Shown here: piece by piece, positions 12,734 to 25,100 of the stretch
Numbering within the stretch: position 1 is the first letter of the stretch
Layout: every line of letters begins with the position of its first letter
Source of the DNA: Rutidosis leptorrhynchoides
Taxonomy: Eukaryota > Streptophyta > Magnoliopsida > Asterales > Asteraceae
Assembly: GCF_046630445.1 (NCBI RefSeq)
Contig: NC_092335.1
Coordinates: forward strand, 34,312,501-34,376,500
Direction of reading: 5' to 3'
DNA length: 64,000 nt
Notes under the pieces: generated by a model
Databases searched by the model: none
What the model was told of the DNA's origin: nothing
Seen by the model: only the letters and a program-made list of their open reading frames with translations
Made by a program: the position numbers and the translations under genes

Positions 12734-14221
12734 CAATGTTTTTCTGTTTTATACCGATTTTTAATTCTGTTAAACTGTATTTCCTTATTTCCCAAATTCC
12801 TTCTTCTTCACAGCATCAAATCGACCCAGGACCGAATTAACAACAAAAAAACATCATATACTGGCTTTAAGACTTTCATACGAATTGTAATAAATCTATA
12901 TGGGTCTTTAAATTAATTGAAAACACAAAAAAAAAAAAAAAAAAAAAAAAAAAACTGCCACAAAGCAGCCGTCGGTATATTTTAAAAAAAAATTTAACTT
13001 CTTGATTTTTAGAACGTTTTAGTAAATGTTATCTACATGAAAATGGTTTTACATCAAACGTATAAACTCTATGTAACTTCAATTGGATCCAATATATTGA
13101 ATTGAACTTGAATTTTGAGAAGAACTCGACTGTTGACTTTTTATCTCAAAACTTTGACTCACCAATTCGAATCCGTTTTAAAGAATTGGGACTTAGGGTT
13201 TTGCAGAAAGATTTCTTAGAGGATTCCTATCAAGACTGCATCTATGAATTTTGAAATTTCATTCGTAATTAAGTTTTTGATTTTTGGATGTTTGAAACAT
13301 AAATAACGAGCTGTAAAAAAAAAAAAAAAAATTCTTAACCCTCTGAACAATTACAGACGCTGTTTAATTTATTTTGGGTATGAAGTATTGAATTGTTCAA
13401 TCCACAGGTAAAAGATAATTCGTTGGTTTTGTAGGGGAGGTATCGACAGCCTAATTCTTTGACAAGAAGAAGAAACAAAAAAATAAAAAATAAAATATAA
13501 GGACTTTAATAACAATCGTACACAGATATAGATATAAAAGAAAATTAAAGATAGAAACAAAAATTCATGCTGTAGTCGATGAGAAAGTGAATCTGATCCC
13601 ACTAATTTATCTGATTCCCAATTTGTAATTATTCTAAATTCAATATTATATTAAATATAATTTGTTTACTAGTAATAAAAATATTAGTAATAATAATTAA
13701 TAATAATATTATAAATTACAATTTTTATAAAAATCAATATCAAAATTGATATAATTAATGATATAAATGATAAATTTAATTATTTTATGATAATATTAAT
13801 ATTAATAATGATAATGATAACTATAAAAGTAATATTACTATTAATCTTAATAACTAATAATATTATAACTAAATAATAATGTTAATCGTTCTTATATTAA
13901 TTTTTGTATTTTAAGTATTTACTTTGATAATCATGAACCTTAAATTTATTGAAATTTTATTATTTACTATTTACTAATATTACTAATATTGATATTGATA
14001 TTAATATTAATATTAATAATAATGAAGGTAGTAATAGTACTATTGATCATAACAATTATACTTTTTAACTTGTAATTACATTTACTATGTTCATACTATA
14101 GTTTATTAATTATCTCATAATTACTAATATACAGTTGAATAATATACAATGTGCATATAATAATATTCATACATAAAAATCATATATTTTTGTATGTAGA
14201 TTCATTTTAAGTTACAACATA

Positions 14222-14222
<1 letters not shown>

Positions 14223-14273
<51 letters not shown>
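14223..14273. repeat. (AT)n microsatellite
   Basis: About 25 uninterrupted AT dinucleotides within the solo LTR. Confidence 0.95.
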
Positions 14274-14277
<4 letters not shown>

Positions 14278-16376
14278 TGTTTTAGTTATCATATATATTT
14301 ACATTTATATATATAATTAATTACATATTTACTTGCAAAAAAATTTGTTCGTGAATCGTCGGGAAATGGGTCAAAGATTAAATGCATTCATATAAATTGT
14401 TCCAAAGTTTTTCGAGACTCAACATTTACAAACTTTGCTTATCATGTCAGAAACATATAAAGATAAAGTTTAAATTTGGTCAGAAATTCCCGGGTCATCA
14501 CATAAACCCCCAATGTATGACGGAAAACCGGATCCTTTGATAAGCACAACTTGGATCTCGGATGTCGAAGGGTGTTTTCGTACTATTGATTGCCCTCCCG
14601 AGAAAAATACGAGACTCGCTACGAGTTTGTTGCGGGGTAGGGCGAGGGATTGGTTGAATGGTAAGATTGATCTTGCCGGTGGTGAAACGTTTATGGCGTT
14701 ATCTTGGGACGAGTTTAAGAAGGAATTCTTCGAGGAGTTCCGGACTTCAGTCGACTTGTCGGAAATGCGTAATGAGTTGCGAAATTTGCAACATGGTTCT
14801 ATGGATTTGAATACTCTCAAGACGATCTTTATGGCGAAGGCTTGTTTTTGCCCGGAGTATTTGGGGAATGATCATTTGTTGATGCAAGATTTCTATCGGA
14901 CCTTGAATGATGACTTGAAGAATAAAATTAGCCGGGGTCAAGCGAAATCGTTTGCGGAGTTATTCGCCTTGGCTAGAGGTTTCGAGTCGTATTCACGATC
15001 CAAGAAGAGTGAACCTGCAAGTGAAAGAAGGGTTGTTTCGTATGGTGCTCCGAGTAAGAGGACTAAGGGTCTGAGTGTGAGCACGGGTGGTACACGGACG
15101 GGTATATCGGATTCTAGTGCATCTAGATGTTACAATTGTGTCATGAGGGGTCACAAGTCTTGGGAATGTGCGGTACCAAAGGGTGATGGCATGGTGTGTT
15201 TCAATTGTCAAGAGGAAGGACATCGTAAGTCGGAATGTCCCAAGTTAGCGGGGACGGGTGCGGCAAGGAGACGTTAAGGTACGTTTCATTTTAATAAATA
15301 TGTCCTTTGATTATTTATTATGCGCCGTTGAGTTTGAGTTTATTAAATGCATTGTGTTGTGCATGTTGTTGTTATGGGTGACGTTCTTAATAGAAGTACC
15401 CTATGGTGACGTTTGATTGTCGGGAGAAGGGCGTAAGACTTGGTGCAACCAAGCATTCCTTAGTATTTGGAAAATGTTTCTACCAAGCCATGGAAATGGG
15501 TTTTAGTGTTCGGTTGTTAAGCGCGTGTTCGCTTGTGTGTTGAAGTTGATGAACCATGAGGTTCGGCGGGTGGGATGAAACCCTTGAAATCAAGTGTTTT
15601 GGATCTCGATGTATGTTGGTAAAGGAGTCTACGTGACGCGACATTAGGTGCCTCTTTTATACCTACTAGCGTGGTGTTCGACTCCGATTATGTTGTGGTT
15701 ACATTGTACTTAAGGTACCGAAGTGAAACCCTTAAGTACATGAGTGACTAGGTGGAATTTGACAAACTAAAGCAATTGGATGATTGCGAGGGTATGGTTT
15801 GTGTAATCGTGGTACACTTTTCGTTCGAAGTGTTTAAGGATTGATTGAAATCCTTCGTGTGCTCAAGGTTGGAGCAAGATGTGGAGATGGGTCGTGTGAA
15901 CCCAATTGTTGGTAAAGTCTACCTTTGGTAGCATTGTACGGTTGTACAAGATGCGGTTATGGAACGTAGTTCCAAGTGGGGGAGTTACACTCCCGCACGA
16001 GGAAGTTCTAGTGTGAGATTTCGGATGACGTTTTTAGTAGATCCAAAAATTGTGATGGGACCTAGTTTTGGTCGATTTGTGGTAGAGAACAATTTCGGTT
16101 AGATTGTACTTATGGTTTGGATTTAAATTATCACCGAGGTGGTAATGTGGTAAATCTCGTTGAGAGATAATGGACGTATTGGGCGAGCAGGGTGAAATCC
16201 CTCGGTTAAGGGATGTGTGTATCGGATTCTCTTTTAGAGAACTATTGTTGGGTACCTATGTTTGATATAGGCGGTTCTTTCTCGATTGTGGGAATGGTTA
16301 GTGGTATCCGTTAGGATTCACTATGGCGTGGCAGAGCGCGATGTTACGCTACTCGTTGTTCGAGGCCAAAAGGGCG

Positions 16377-16690
16377 TTGATTGGTGAAGCATGACCTTCG
16401 GGGTCCGCTGACTTCATCATGGTATTGTTGATTGGTGAAGCATGACCTTCGGGGTCCGCTGACTTCATCATGGTATTGTTGATTGGTGAAGCATGACCTT
16501 CGGAGTACGCTGACTTCATCATGGGAGTACGTGATTGGTGGAGCATGACTTTCGGGGTCTGCTGACTTCATCATGAGCGTGGTGCTATATCAGTGAAGCA
16601 TGACCGTTGACGGGGTCCGTTGACTTCATCCGGTGTTGAGATTGGTGGAGCATGACCTTCGGGGTCCGCTGACTTCATCATGGTAGTGGA
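16377..16690 (+). repeat. 51-bp tandem repeat in the gag-only element
   Basis: Units start at 16377, 16428 and 16479 with an exact 51-base period (core GAAGCATGACCTTCGGGGTC), then continue as more diverged copies at 16529-16690. Non-coding in the element's sense. It lies in the space that pol would occupy in an autonomous relative. Confidence 0.85.
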
Positions 16691-17222
16691 TCGCGTGTGG
16701 TTTCGGATTCACGATGACGCATGTGGTTTCGGTCATCTTATTGTGGAAGTGAATCTCGTGTAGTTCGGATTCACAAATGACTCGTGTGGTTTCGGTCATT
16801 GTATTGAGGAGTGAGTCTCGTGTAGTTCGGATTCACAAATGACTCGTGTAGTTCGGTCATTCCTCTGGGATAGTGGCTCTCGTGTAGTTCGGATTCACTA
16901 AGGCGCGTGTAGTTCGGCAAATCTCGAGTGTTGTTGTGGTGAAGGTAGTGAGTCGCGTGTAGTTCGGATTCACTAAGGCGCGTGTGTTTTCGGCCAGCCT
17001 TCGTGTTGTGTGATCTGTCGGTTGTTTTATACACCGATGGTGGGGTCGTAAGGACCACGATGTTTGATCTATTGGTCATTTTATACACCAATGGTGGGGT
17101 CGTAAGGACCATGTCGTGTGATCTATTGGTTGTTTGATACACCAATGGTGGGGTCGTAAAGACCATGTTGTGGGAACTATCGGTTGTTTTATACGCCGAT
17201 GGTGAGGTCGTGAGGACCATGT
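16690..17222 (+). repeat. Minisatellite blocks: CTCGTGTAGTTCGG series, then ~54-bp units
   Basis: From 16690 to about 17005, alternating units such as CTCGTGTAGTTCGGATTCAC repeat with variable spacing. From about 17008 to 17222 four copies of a ~54-base unit carry ATACACCAATGGTGGGGTCG. The first type also occurs inside both LTRs (near 9405-9600 and 19060-19260). Confidence 0.8.
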
Positions 17223-17766
17223 TGTGTGTTGAGTGATTCGATAGCCGTGTTTCGCTCACATGTTGTTACGGGTGTGACGATAGTCGATTTTGTACACCTT
17301 GGGATCAGCGTTTCCATAGTCGTTTTGGGCGCTATCGGTTTTAGCCGTTTGTTTACGATGTTACGGTAGTTGCGTATTGGTCGTATTGCGCACTACAAGG
17401 GATGTTTAGTGGTAAGTGTTATCCGTAAGGGTTCGTTTGGTTCGGTCTTCATCGTTTCGGGTTGTTGACCTTAGGTTGAGACTTGGTTGCTTTTAGCGTT
17501 GTACTCGGTAAGGGTACGCTAAGGGATTGATATCTCGGTACGAGATTGGTTGAGTTTTCCCGATGTTAGGGAATGAGCATGGTTTTAGTGCTCGGATTGT
17601 GGATTTGATAAATCGCGGGTGACGATTTAGTTGCTAAAGGCGATTCATTGGGAAGAATTGCTTAGGAAAGTCGGTTGGGACTTATGTTTGAGGACCGTGG
17701 AGTGTGGTCCGTTTGGTTAAGTGGTGAAGATCACGAGGACGTGATCGATTTTAAGTGGGGGAGAGT

Positions 17767-19821
17767 TGTAAGACCCTGGATTCTGATTCTGCCCAGTCGC
17801 GCGCCGCTCGGGGTCATGGCGCGCCGCGCAAATGGTCGCTGGCAGACTCCTTTGTTATTTTAGAGTTTTAAAAAGGGCATTTCGGTCTTTTCTCGTTTGA
17901 GCCAGATTTGTGGACTTAACCTCATCCACCCATTTCATTTATTCATTTTCTTTTCCTTTTCTTTTCATATTTCTCTCAAGAACTCAAACACCCATTTGAT
18001 TCAAAGGGATTTTTGGAAAGGAAGAAGCGGGTATTGATCTTTGGCGTAGTAGACAAGTTTATTCTCCTCGTTCTTAGCTACACGGTGATACTAGTGGTAA
18101 GCTCTAACACCGAATTTCGTTTTTGTATTCATCATTCAAATTTGGGGCTTTTGATTTTATGATTCATAGACGGAACCCATTTAGTTGTTAATTGAAGATT
18201 AACACCAAGATTCTGGTTTATAAGTGTTAAAGGGGGGTTTTGAGTTGGTTAATGATTTAACCATGTTTAAGACTTGAGAATGGTGTATAATCACTAGTAT
18301 TAGTGATTATTGATGATTTGGAGACCTTTAGGGTTCTTGTGGTTGACTAATTTTGACTATAGTCAAAATTAGGGTTTGTTGATGATTATGACTCGAATGT
18401 CGATTCGATGAGGTTTATAAACTTAAAATGGATTAAGTTGAAGTATAAAACCGAGTTAACTATGTTTTGGTGTCAAAACTTGTAATTGGTGAGATTTTGA
18501 CTTTATGGGTCAAAATTAGGGTTTATGGACGATTTTGAGAACGATAAGTGTTTAACACTTGTGTTTGGGTTTAATTGGCTTATTAGGACCATTTTCACTT
18601 GCGTTAGTGAATGTTGGTTAGTTTGGGCACGGTTTGTGTTTGAAAGTGCATTTGGGTCGAAATTGCACTAAGTGTTGTTTTGGGTTGGTTTGTAAATCCA
18701 CTCTAAGTGTGTTGTTATACTTGTGATAATGGAATAGGTACTTTCCATTGACGGGTTGCGGATTATTCGGTAGCATTCATCAAGGCGACAAGGTGAGTGT
18801 TAATATCCTATGTGCATATGTATGTGTAGGATGGGTGCGGGTCGGGTGAAGTGGTTCTCGGTTATAGAGCTCACTTCACATATAGGTGGTTTTGATGGAC
18901 TTGTGTATAGGTCCAATTGGCACAGTTGTACGTTTTGGTTGACCTCCTTTTGGCGAGGTGTACACTTGTGGGTGCGTTATCACATGTATTGTGATGTGGT
19001 TTTGGCTAACTCCGATGTGGTGGATTTTATAATCCCGTGACTGTGGGTTTTAGTATTGGAGAAGTGAATCGCGTGTAGTTCGGATTCATGATGACGCGTG
19101 TAGTTCGGTCATCTTGTTGAGGTAGTAATCTCGTGTGGTTTCGGATTACTAAGGCTCGTGTAGTTCGGCCAACCTCGATGTTGTCTTTGAAGATGGTAAT
19201 CTCGTGTGGTTTCGGATTACTAAGGCTCGTGTAGTTCGGCCAATCTTCATGGTGGAGTTTTGGTATTCGGTAATGGGTTAAAGGGTTAACCTTATTCGTT
19301 TATATACTGTTCTATGTATATTAATATATAGTTGTGTTGTAGCTAACCCTCCGGGTGTAGCTTACTGGCGTTGTTCACATCGTCGTTGGTGAACTTATAC
19401 TTTGTTGATATCTTTAGCTTGTTGCTTAGAGATTTTACGGTATGCTTAGTGTAGTTGCCTTATACATGGATGCTTCGGTATGCGGTATTTGATATTTGTG
19501 TGGCGTGTCCATTTTATACATATATATGTATGTAGTATGTTATCACTCACTAAGCGTTAGCTTACCCTCTTGTTGTTTACCTTTTTATAGATTTGCATGG
19601 ATGCGGTGGCTCGGGTAAGCGTGAGACTAGTGGACTTGCGTAGTTGCTTTAGAAGGCTTGCTTTTGGATTGATTAGGATTGGGTAGCGTATCCCCAGTCG
19701 CCATGCTCGGCTTTATTTTGTATTAAAAGTCTCGTGATCGAAAACTTGTATTTTGTACTTAAAGGGTAATTTGGGTCGATGAGGGCCCCGCTTCGTAAAA
19801 CCCTTTTTATTAATGGAACGT
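17767..19821 (+). repeat. 3' LTR of the gag-only element
   Basis: Direct copy of 8122 onward, starting TGTAAGACCCTGG after the purine tract. Matches the 5' LTR with scattered single-base differences. It is incomplete: after GGAACGT the sequence changes to unrelated AT-rich LTR-like DNA. Confidence 0.88.
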
Positions 19822-20699
19822 ATAACAACTCTCATATTTCCATACTTGAATTGACTAATTTACCCCTAGGGTTGTTATCCATACTTAATATATGATTAAA
19901 TTCGACGTTGATTAAATATTTTTTTTTGTCGACACGTTTTGTTAACTAAAGTTTATACTAATTATATAAAATAACTTTAGTTAATATTAATATTAATGTA
20001 TATTATATATAAAACTATATGTAACATAATTATTAATTAAATGATAAGTTATTTTAATCATTATTTATATTTTAGCTTATAAAAAAAGAAATAAGATTTT
20101 TTTTATAAATTAAATAATGAGCCCATGAATTTTGACTAAATATTTTCAAAAATAAAAATAAAACTTATTAAAAATATTTTTAACATGTTTTTATTATTTT
20201 GTCAAAATTGACACCTTTATTTTATTATATTTTTTTTTCTTTTCACCAACCATTTTTACCTATAAATACCAACCTAAAACTCATATATTTTTTCACACAA
20301 CTCCTAAATATTTCTCTCCAAATTTTGAAGAAATTTGAGGTACTTTCTTTTCCTTCTTTTTATTTCATTTTTTTCTTTCGGTTTATATAAAATAATATAT
20401 AAATCGGATTAAATAGTTATAAACCATTAAAATTAGTAAAAATAATTTTTACAGATTCTATTAATCACATATAAGTTATTAAATTCAAAATATTAATTTA
20501 TATGTTGTTCTATATATTTATTTTTATTTTTGTTTCTGTTAGTATATATATATACTATAAATCAATAAAAATTAGTATATGTACTTAAAAACTGGGAAAA
20601 AATATTTTCATAACTTTAAATTAACATAAAAAGAATATTAGAATTGAAATCAAAATTTATTTACTATTTTATATATATATTCTATATTTTAATCAAAAC

Positions 20700-20773
<74 letters not shown>

Positions 20774-22716
20774 TAGATATAAATGATATAAAATATTAAG
20801 ATCAGTAATAATTGTATAAAAATTAGTTGAAACTATTAAGGAACATGTGAAAATGATTTTTAGAATTTTTGGAATATTATTTATATTTAACTACGAATTA
20901 CTTATTAATTAAACATGAAAACTATGAAAAATTCGTAATAAAATATTAAATAGTAATAAAAATAATTATAATTTTTTTTTTGAGATTAATATATTTTTAT
21001 AAACAATCAAAAATTATAAAAATTAAATAAATGGGTCGATTAGTATTTAAATAGAATTTACGTTTGCATTATTCTAAACCGAGAGAAATAATAAAGAAAA
21101 TACAAAATAAATACAAATGTGTATTAAATCTATTTTTATAAAATTTTTATATGATTAGTAGCATCACTAGATACTGTAAAAAAATATAAAAATTAATTTT
21201 AAATTGTTTTTCCTATTTATTTAATTATAGGCCGATTAGAATGGTTAAATAATTAGAAAACATTAAATAAATAATATTTTGATATAAAATTTGATTTAAT
21301 AATTTTTATAACATTTTTACAAAATATATAACCTTTAAAAAATATAAAATTATTTATTTAGGTCGATTTGATATTTATTACCTAATTAACTTTGATTTAA
21401 TCTAAACCGAGAACATATGCAAAGAAAAATGGAAATAAATATAAAAACTTGGAAAAATTATTTTTGTAAATGTTTTTACTGATTCATATACCTAACTAGA
21501 GTTATAAAAATTATGAACATAATTTTTAGGTGACTAATGGAATTAATCAACAAATTAAATCGTATATGTATATAATTCGGCTAAACTAATTAAATACATT
21601 AATCTTATATTGTTACTATTATTATAAAACATCAAAATAATACTTATAATAACTAATTAATTCCTTTCCCTATTATACATACATATACTTTATTAATTCA
21701 TAAAATACAATAATATATATAATAATAAACCTAAACTTATATACACTTAAATAAATAATAAAGATAATCGAATTATTAATACGATAACAATAAACTTATT
21801 AATATCATATTATTAATACATAAACATGTCGTATTTCTATAATCACGTAATGGGTGAAGGTTATGATCAAAAGATAACGTATGACTTATACGAACTCACC
21901 GCTATTTACGGTAAAGTGGATGATGTCTAGGTTGCCATAATGGGAATAAGGTTTTGGATTAAACGAAAGGTTGTAGACTTATAGTCCAACTGAAAGTTCC
22001 TGACCCCCGGTTACATCTGGTCATCCCGACTTACTTAATAGCAACGAAGTTTGGACGAAGTTGTACAACATCTTAATGTGGAGGATTATAACCCAAACGT
22101 TCTAAAACTATAAACCTGCTTTAAATGGAAACTTTTCAAAAGTAGAAACTCTTACTATAAATTGTCACTATTAATATAATCCTTATATTAATAAACATAC
22201 TTTTTGTCTGTTAGAACATAACTGACTAAACGTTATATCTCTAGGTTGAGATCTCCGTTACTTACTTCCGTCATTTCTTTTCTTTGTGGATTATCTTAAA
22301 CTGCTATTTAAGGTGAACTTCATAGCCTCACTTTTTACTGTTTCATAACTGTTTTACATCTTTTGGGGTGAGACACATGCTTGCTTTATAACTGTTTTAC
22401 GCTTAGACACAAGTACTAAATTGTTAACTATGCTGTCATGCTTTGATTCATGCTAAATCCCTACCGTAATATCGTTAATTGCTACGTTTAAATGCAAACT
22501 TAATTATTGTGAGTAGGCTTATTGAGAGTAACGTCTCTAACCATTCGACCGTTGGTCTTTGGTTACATAATAATGATTCCACGACACTGACAGTACAAGG
22601 TGTCATAGGGTAAATTGTTTAGTAGCGATATTACAAACTACAACAACACTTTTAGATTGATATATCTATATTGATCAACTTTAAACTAAATCTTGTGGTC
22701 TAAAACTTTGGATATT
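19822..22716 (+). mobile_element. AT-rich Gypsy LTR-like sequence
   Basis: Starts ATAACAACTCTCATATTTCC next to the preceding LTR. Later blocks resemble the other long Gypsy LTRs here, for example GACACAAGTACTAAATTG near 22409 and AATCTTGTGGTCTA near 22691. The middle is almost pure AT-rich DNA with a long TA run. No coding potential. It looks like part of a single long LTR that was later disrupted; borders uncertain. Confidence 0.5.
20703..20770. repeat. (TA)n microsatellite
   Basis: About 34 uninterrupted TA dinucleotides. It could extrude as a cruciform and is likely to be length-variable. Confidence 0.95.
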
Positions 22717-22719
22717 ATT

Positions 22720-23632
22720 TATCCGGCCATGTTTCTTTCTTGTTAACCGGACCTTTTTCCGGCCTCCTTGCCTGTTGTACGTAGTGGGCGAGTTTCTTTC
22801 GGAACTCTACGTTCGATGGGGTGAGTTGACTAAATCTTTTGTTGGGTCAGTTATCTTAGCGTTAGCCGGTAGTGGGTTGAGTTTCGTATGTTTTTCTGGC
22901 GTTTTTTTTCTTTCCCGGATTCAATCCTTTCTTGCGGCTGCTGGTGGCCGCAGCGGCTGCTGGTGGCTGTTGGTATTTTCGGGTTTCTTTCTTATTTCGA
23001 AAAATTTGGCGGCTGCTGTCTTGGTTTGTCATCCTCTGATCTTGTCTATTGCGGCTGTTTTGTTGGCCGTGGTGATCGGATCGTGCTCGATCTGTTTTGT
23101 CAGCTTCTCTTTTGCTTCGTTCGCTCCATCTACCCCGTCGTTGTTTTTGTTCGGGTGCGATCGATGTTGTTGACGCCGTTGTCGACTTGGTTCGGTTTCA
23201 AGAAGTGAGGTTTTCTATGGTGGTCTCGTGGTTTTTTCGACTACTTGAATGGTGGTTATTACCTGACCATGGTCTCGGTGGCTCTCTGATGTTTGTTCAT
23301 TTGGAGGGTTCCCTTGGGTTTTTGGTTTTGAGAGATTTTTTTCGGTTTGTTGGTCTCGGGATAGGAGTTCTTGGGTTACCTGGTGGATGATGTTGACGTT
23401 TTGCTCTCGAGGAGTGGTGGTTACGGAGGCTGGAATCGAGATCTGGAGCATATTTATTTTTTAGGTTTGATTTTCGGTGGTTATATGTATTTATCAATAT
23501 GCATTGTTTGTTTCAAGTAGTGGTTCACGTTTGTAGATTGAACGCCAATGTTTTCTAAGCAAGTTCTTGTACAACGGGTCGATCTAACCCACCGGATATA
23601 TATATATATATAATCCGCAAAAAAAAAAAAAA
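22720..23632 (+). mobile_element. LINE-like retroposon 3' segment ending in poly(A)
   Basis: Composition switches sharply to T/G-rich sequence with GGCTGCTGGTGG motifs, then ends TATATATATAATCCGC followed by an A tract at about 23618-23632. That pattern is typical of 5'-truncated plant L1-type LINE tails. Open frames near 22775-23390 overlap one another and match nothing I recognise, so I treat them as chance. No clear target duplication seen. Confidence 0.4.
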
Positions 23633-23639
23633 ATTTTGA

Positions 23640-25100
23640 TCTCAATCGTTCGTTCGTGTCGCTTCTACAATTGAACCCTTATTACGCTATCTTCTTCATA
23701 CGCTTTCTTCCCAAGTTCTAACCGTATAAACACTAGTTCTTCAATCCAGAACTAGCTCGACCCTAGAACTCCAATCAAATCAATAAAAACCCTTCAATTT
23801 CAATCGTTCGTGTGAAGTCAACCTAGCCTCAACCGAGTGGAAAATTATAGTCAGCCGATTGAAAAATCGTTATCAACCTAGTGTCAGGCTGTCAGCCGAT
23901 TGAAGATTTCAAGTCACCCGAATAAAAATCTGTCAGCCGAATGGAAACTAGTGTCAGCCGATCGTGATTTTTGTCACCCGTGTGGAAAATCAGTGTAGAA
24001 ATCGAAGTCAGCCGATCAAAGATTGTTTCCAACCGAGTGAAGAGCAGTTATAATTTCCATTGAAGATTTTGGTGACTATGAAGATTCTGGTAAGGTTATG
24101 AAGTTTCCGATGAATTTGAACCTAAAAATGCTTTTAAATCGTTTTTGCACCTCTCTAAAACATATAGGAATCAGATAGAAGATGATTAACACATCTAAAC
24201 TCCAAAAATCAAGTAATCACAGTTAACAGTTAACCACCACTAAGAACTCAAAAATTTAATTTCCGATTTAGGACGTTTCATAATGAACTTCAAACACGAT
24301 AAACGTTCACAACTTCAATCCAAACCTTCGTGGATTGATTTCAGATTCAAACAACACCTGTGTAGCGAATTGTTGATTTTTTGTGTAATACTTTGACCGA
24401 TAAATTTGTAAACACATTGTTGTTTATTGAATCTGTATGATGACGAAGGTTGAATAGATGATTAGGAACTTAAACTACAATCAATTTTACTTGTTCAGCT
24501 TCGTAGCTCCCAATTGATTGATTTCAGTTGACCTAGTTTGACCGAGCTAAGATAATGAATTGCGATGATAATTTTGTAGATAAAACACTGAAATTGAACC
24601 TACTGGATTGATGATATATTGATCATCAGCTCCGATACCACATGTTATTCCTCGTTTTAGCTTCAAGTCGTGTTTGATTGTATGCGTAATCGAGTAGCAT
24701 TAGGTTTAGGATGAAGATGAATGTTTGAATGTGACTTGATGAAGATGACAATCAACACGGATCCGAATGATCTCACTTTTTTTTATTAAATATGTAATTA
24801 CAATCAAATCGACATGGATCGAATTGATGTCGGGTCAAGTCTCTCAACAATGTGTTGAGAGTGTTTAGGGGGAAACATACACTTGAATGTGTATGGAATG
24901 GGAAAGCTTAGCTAGTTCAAAAGTGTAACATAGTATTTATACTTCATACCTTGTTACTTACAAATTAAGCTTAATGAATAAACTATCATAAACCTCTTAA
25001 TATCAATCACAAATCAATATCTATGATCACTAGGAATATTTATTCCTAACTGTTTAGGTTTTATCTACTCAACTGTTTAGGTTTTATCCTCTGTATTTTC
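23640..25100 (-). mobile_element. Copia-like LTR and leader, antisense, broken
   Basis: Read on the minus strand: TATAAATA (24934-24941) within a U3/R-like region, an LTR end GAGGAATAACA at 24643, two bases, then TGGTATCGGAGC at 24629-24640, a one-base variant of the Met-tRNA PBS. The leader beyond it contains repeated CGGCTGAC motifs near 23850-24010. No gag or pol frame follows, so only a fragment remains. The outer LTR border near 25100 is a guess. Confidence 0.5.

Larger units (their letters stand above)
10985..14502 (-). mobile_element. Solo LTR of a Ty3/Gypsy element (3518 bp), nested in gag
   Basis: Read on the minus strand it starts TGTGATGACCCGGGAATTTC and ends GACGGGTCCTTTCA. It is flanked by identical TAAAC at 10980-10984 and 14503-14507, the 5-bp duplication expected of LTR elements, with no internal region between. 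Solo LTRs arise by recombination between the two LTRs of one element. The body is extremely AT-rich, with AAT-type repeats near 12190-12640, a 27-base A tract near 12928 and an AT dinucleotide run. Blocks such as CATGTTTATTCTCAGGTAAG are shared with 6250-7416. It is younger than its host element, because it inserted into it. Confidence 0.9.
10813..15277 (+). mobile_element. gag region of the gag-only element, interrupted by a solo LTR
   Basis: The N-terminal part near 10813-10980 begins MVAGNGIETNDLEFNARVAA. The main part lies at 14508-15277 and holds the retrotransposon gag domain (KPDPLISTTWISDVEGCF, LATSLLRGRARDWLNG, WDEFKKEFFEEF) and two CCHC knuckles, CYNCVMRGHKSWEC and CFNCQEEGHRKSEC. 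A stop follows with no pol downstream, consistent with the TR-GAG class. An element on the opposite strand has inserted inside it, so it is broken here. Confidence 0.85.
8122..19821 (+). mobile_element. Gag-only, non-autonomous Gypsy retrotransposon (TR-GAG type)
   Basis: Long direct repeats at 8122-10404 and 17767-19821 are LTRs: TGTAAGACCCTGG start, GGGTCATTACA end on the left copy. The left LTR is followed by PBS TGGTATCAGAGC at 10407-10418, and the right one is preceded by purine tract AAGTGGGGGAGAG. The interior encodes only a gag protein with two CCHC knuckles; I see no protease, RT, RNase H or integrase. Downstream of gag lie about 2.4 kb of non-coding, minisatellite-rich sequence. A 3.5 kb solo LTR (10985-14502) is nested inside gag. 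By eye the LTRs differ at about 1-2% of positions, suggesting an insertion within roughly the last million years. The right LTR is incomplete and the element is broken. Confidence 0.85.

Noticed and set aside
16377-16690. CRISPR-like regular repeat
   Set aside because: Direct 51-bp tandem repeat with no unique spacers, in a plant retroelement; no Cas genes and wrong domain of life.
22775-23390. Three overlapping open frames of 97-132 aa
   Set aside because: They overlap in different frames, look like low-complexity hydrophobic translations of T-rich DNA, and the segment ends in a LINE-like poly(A).
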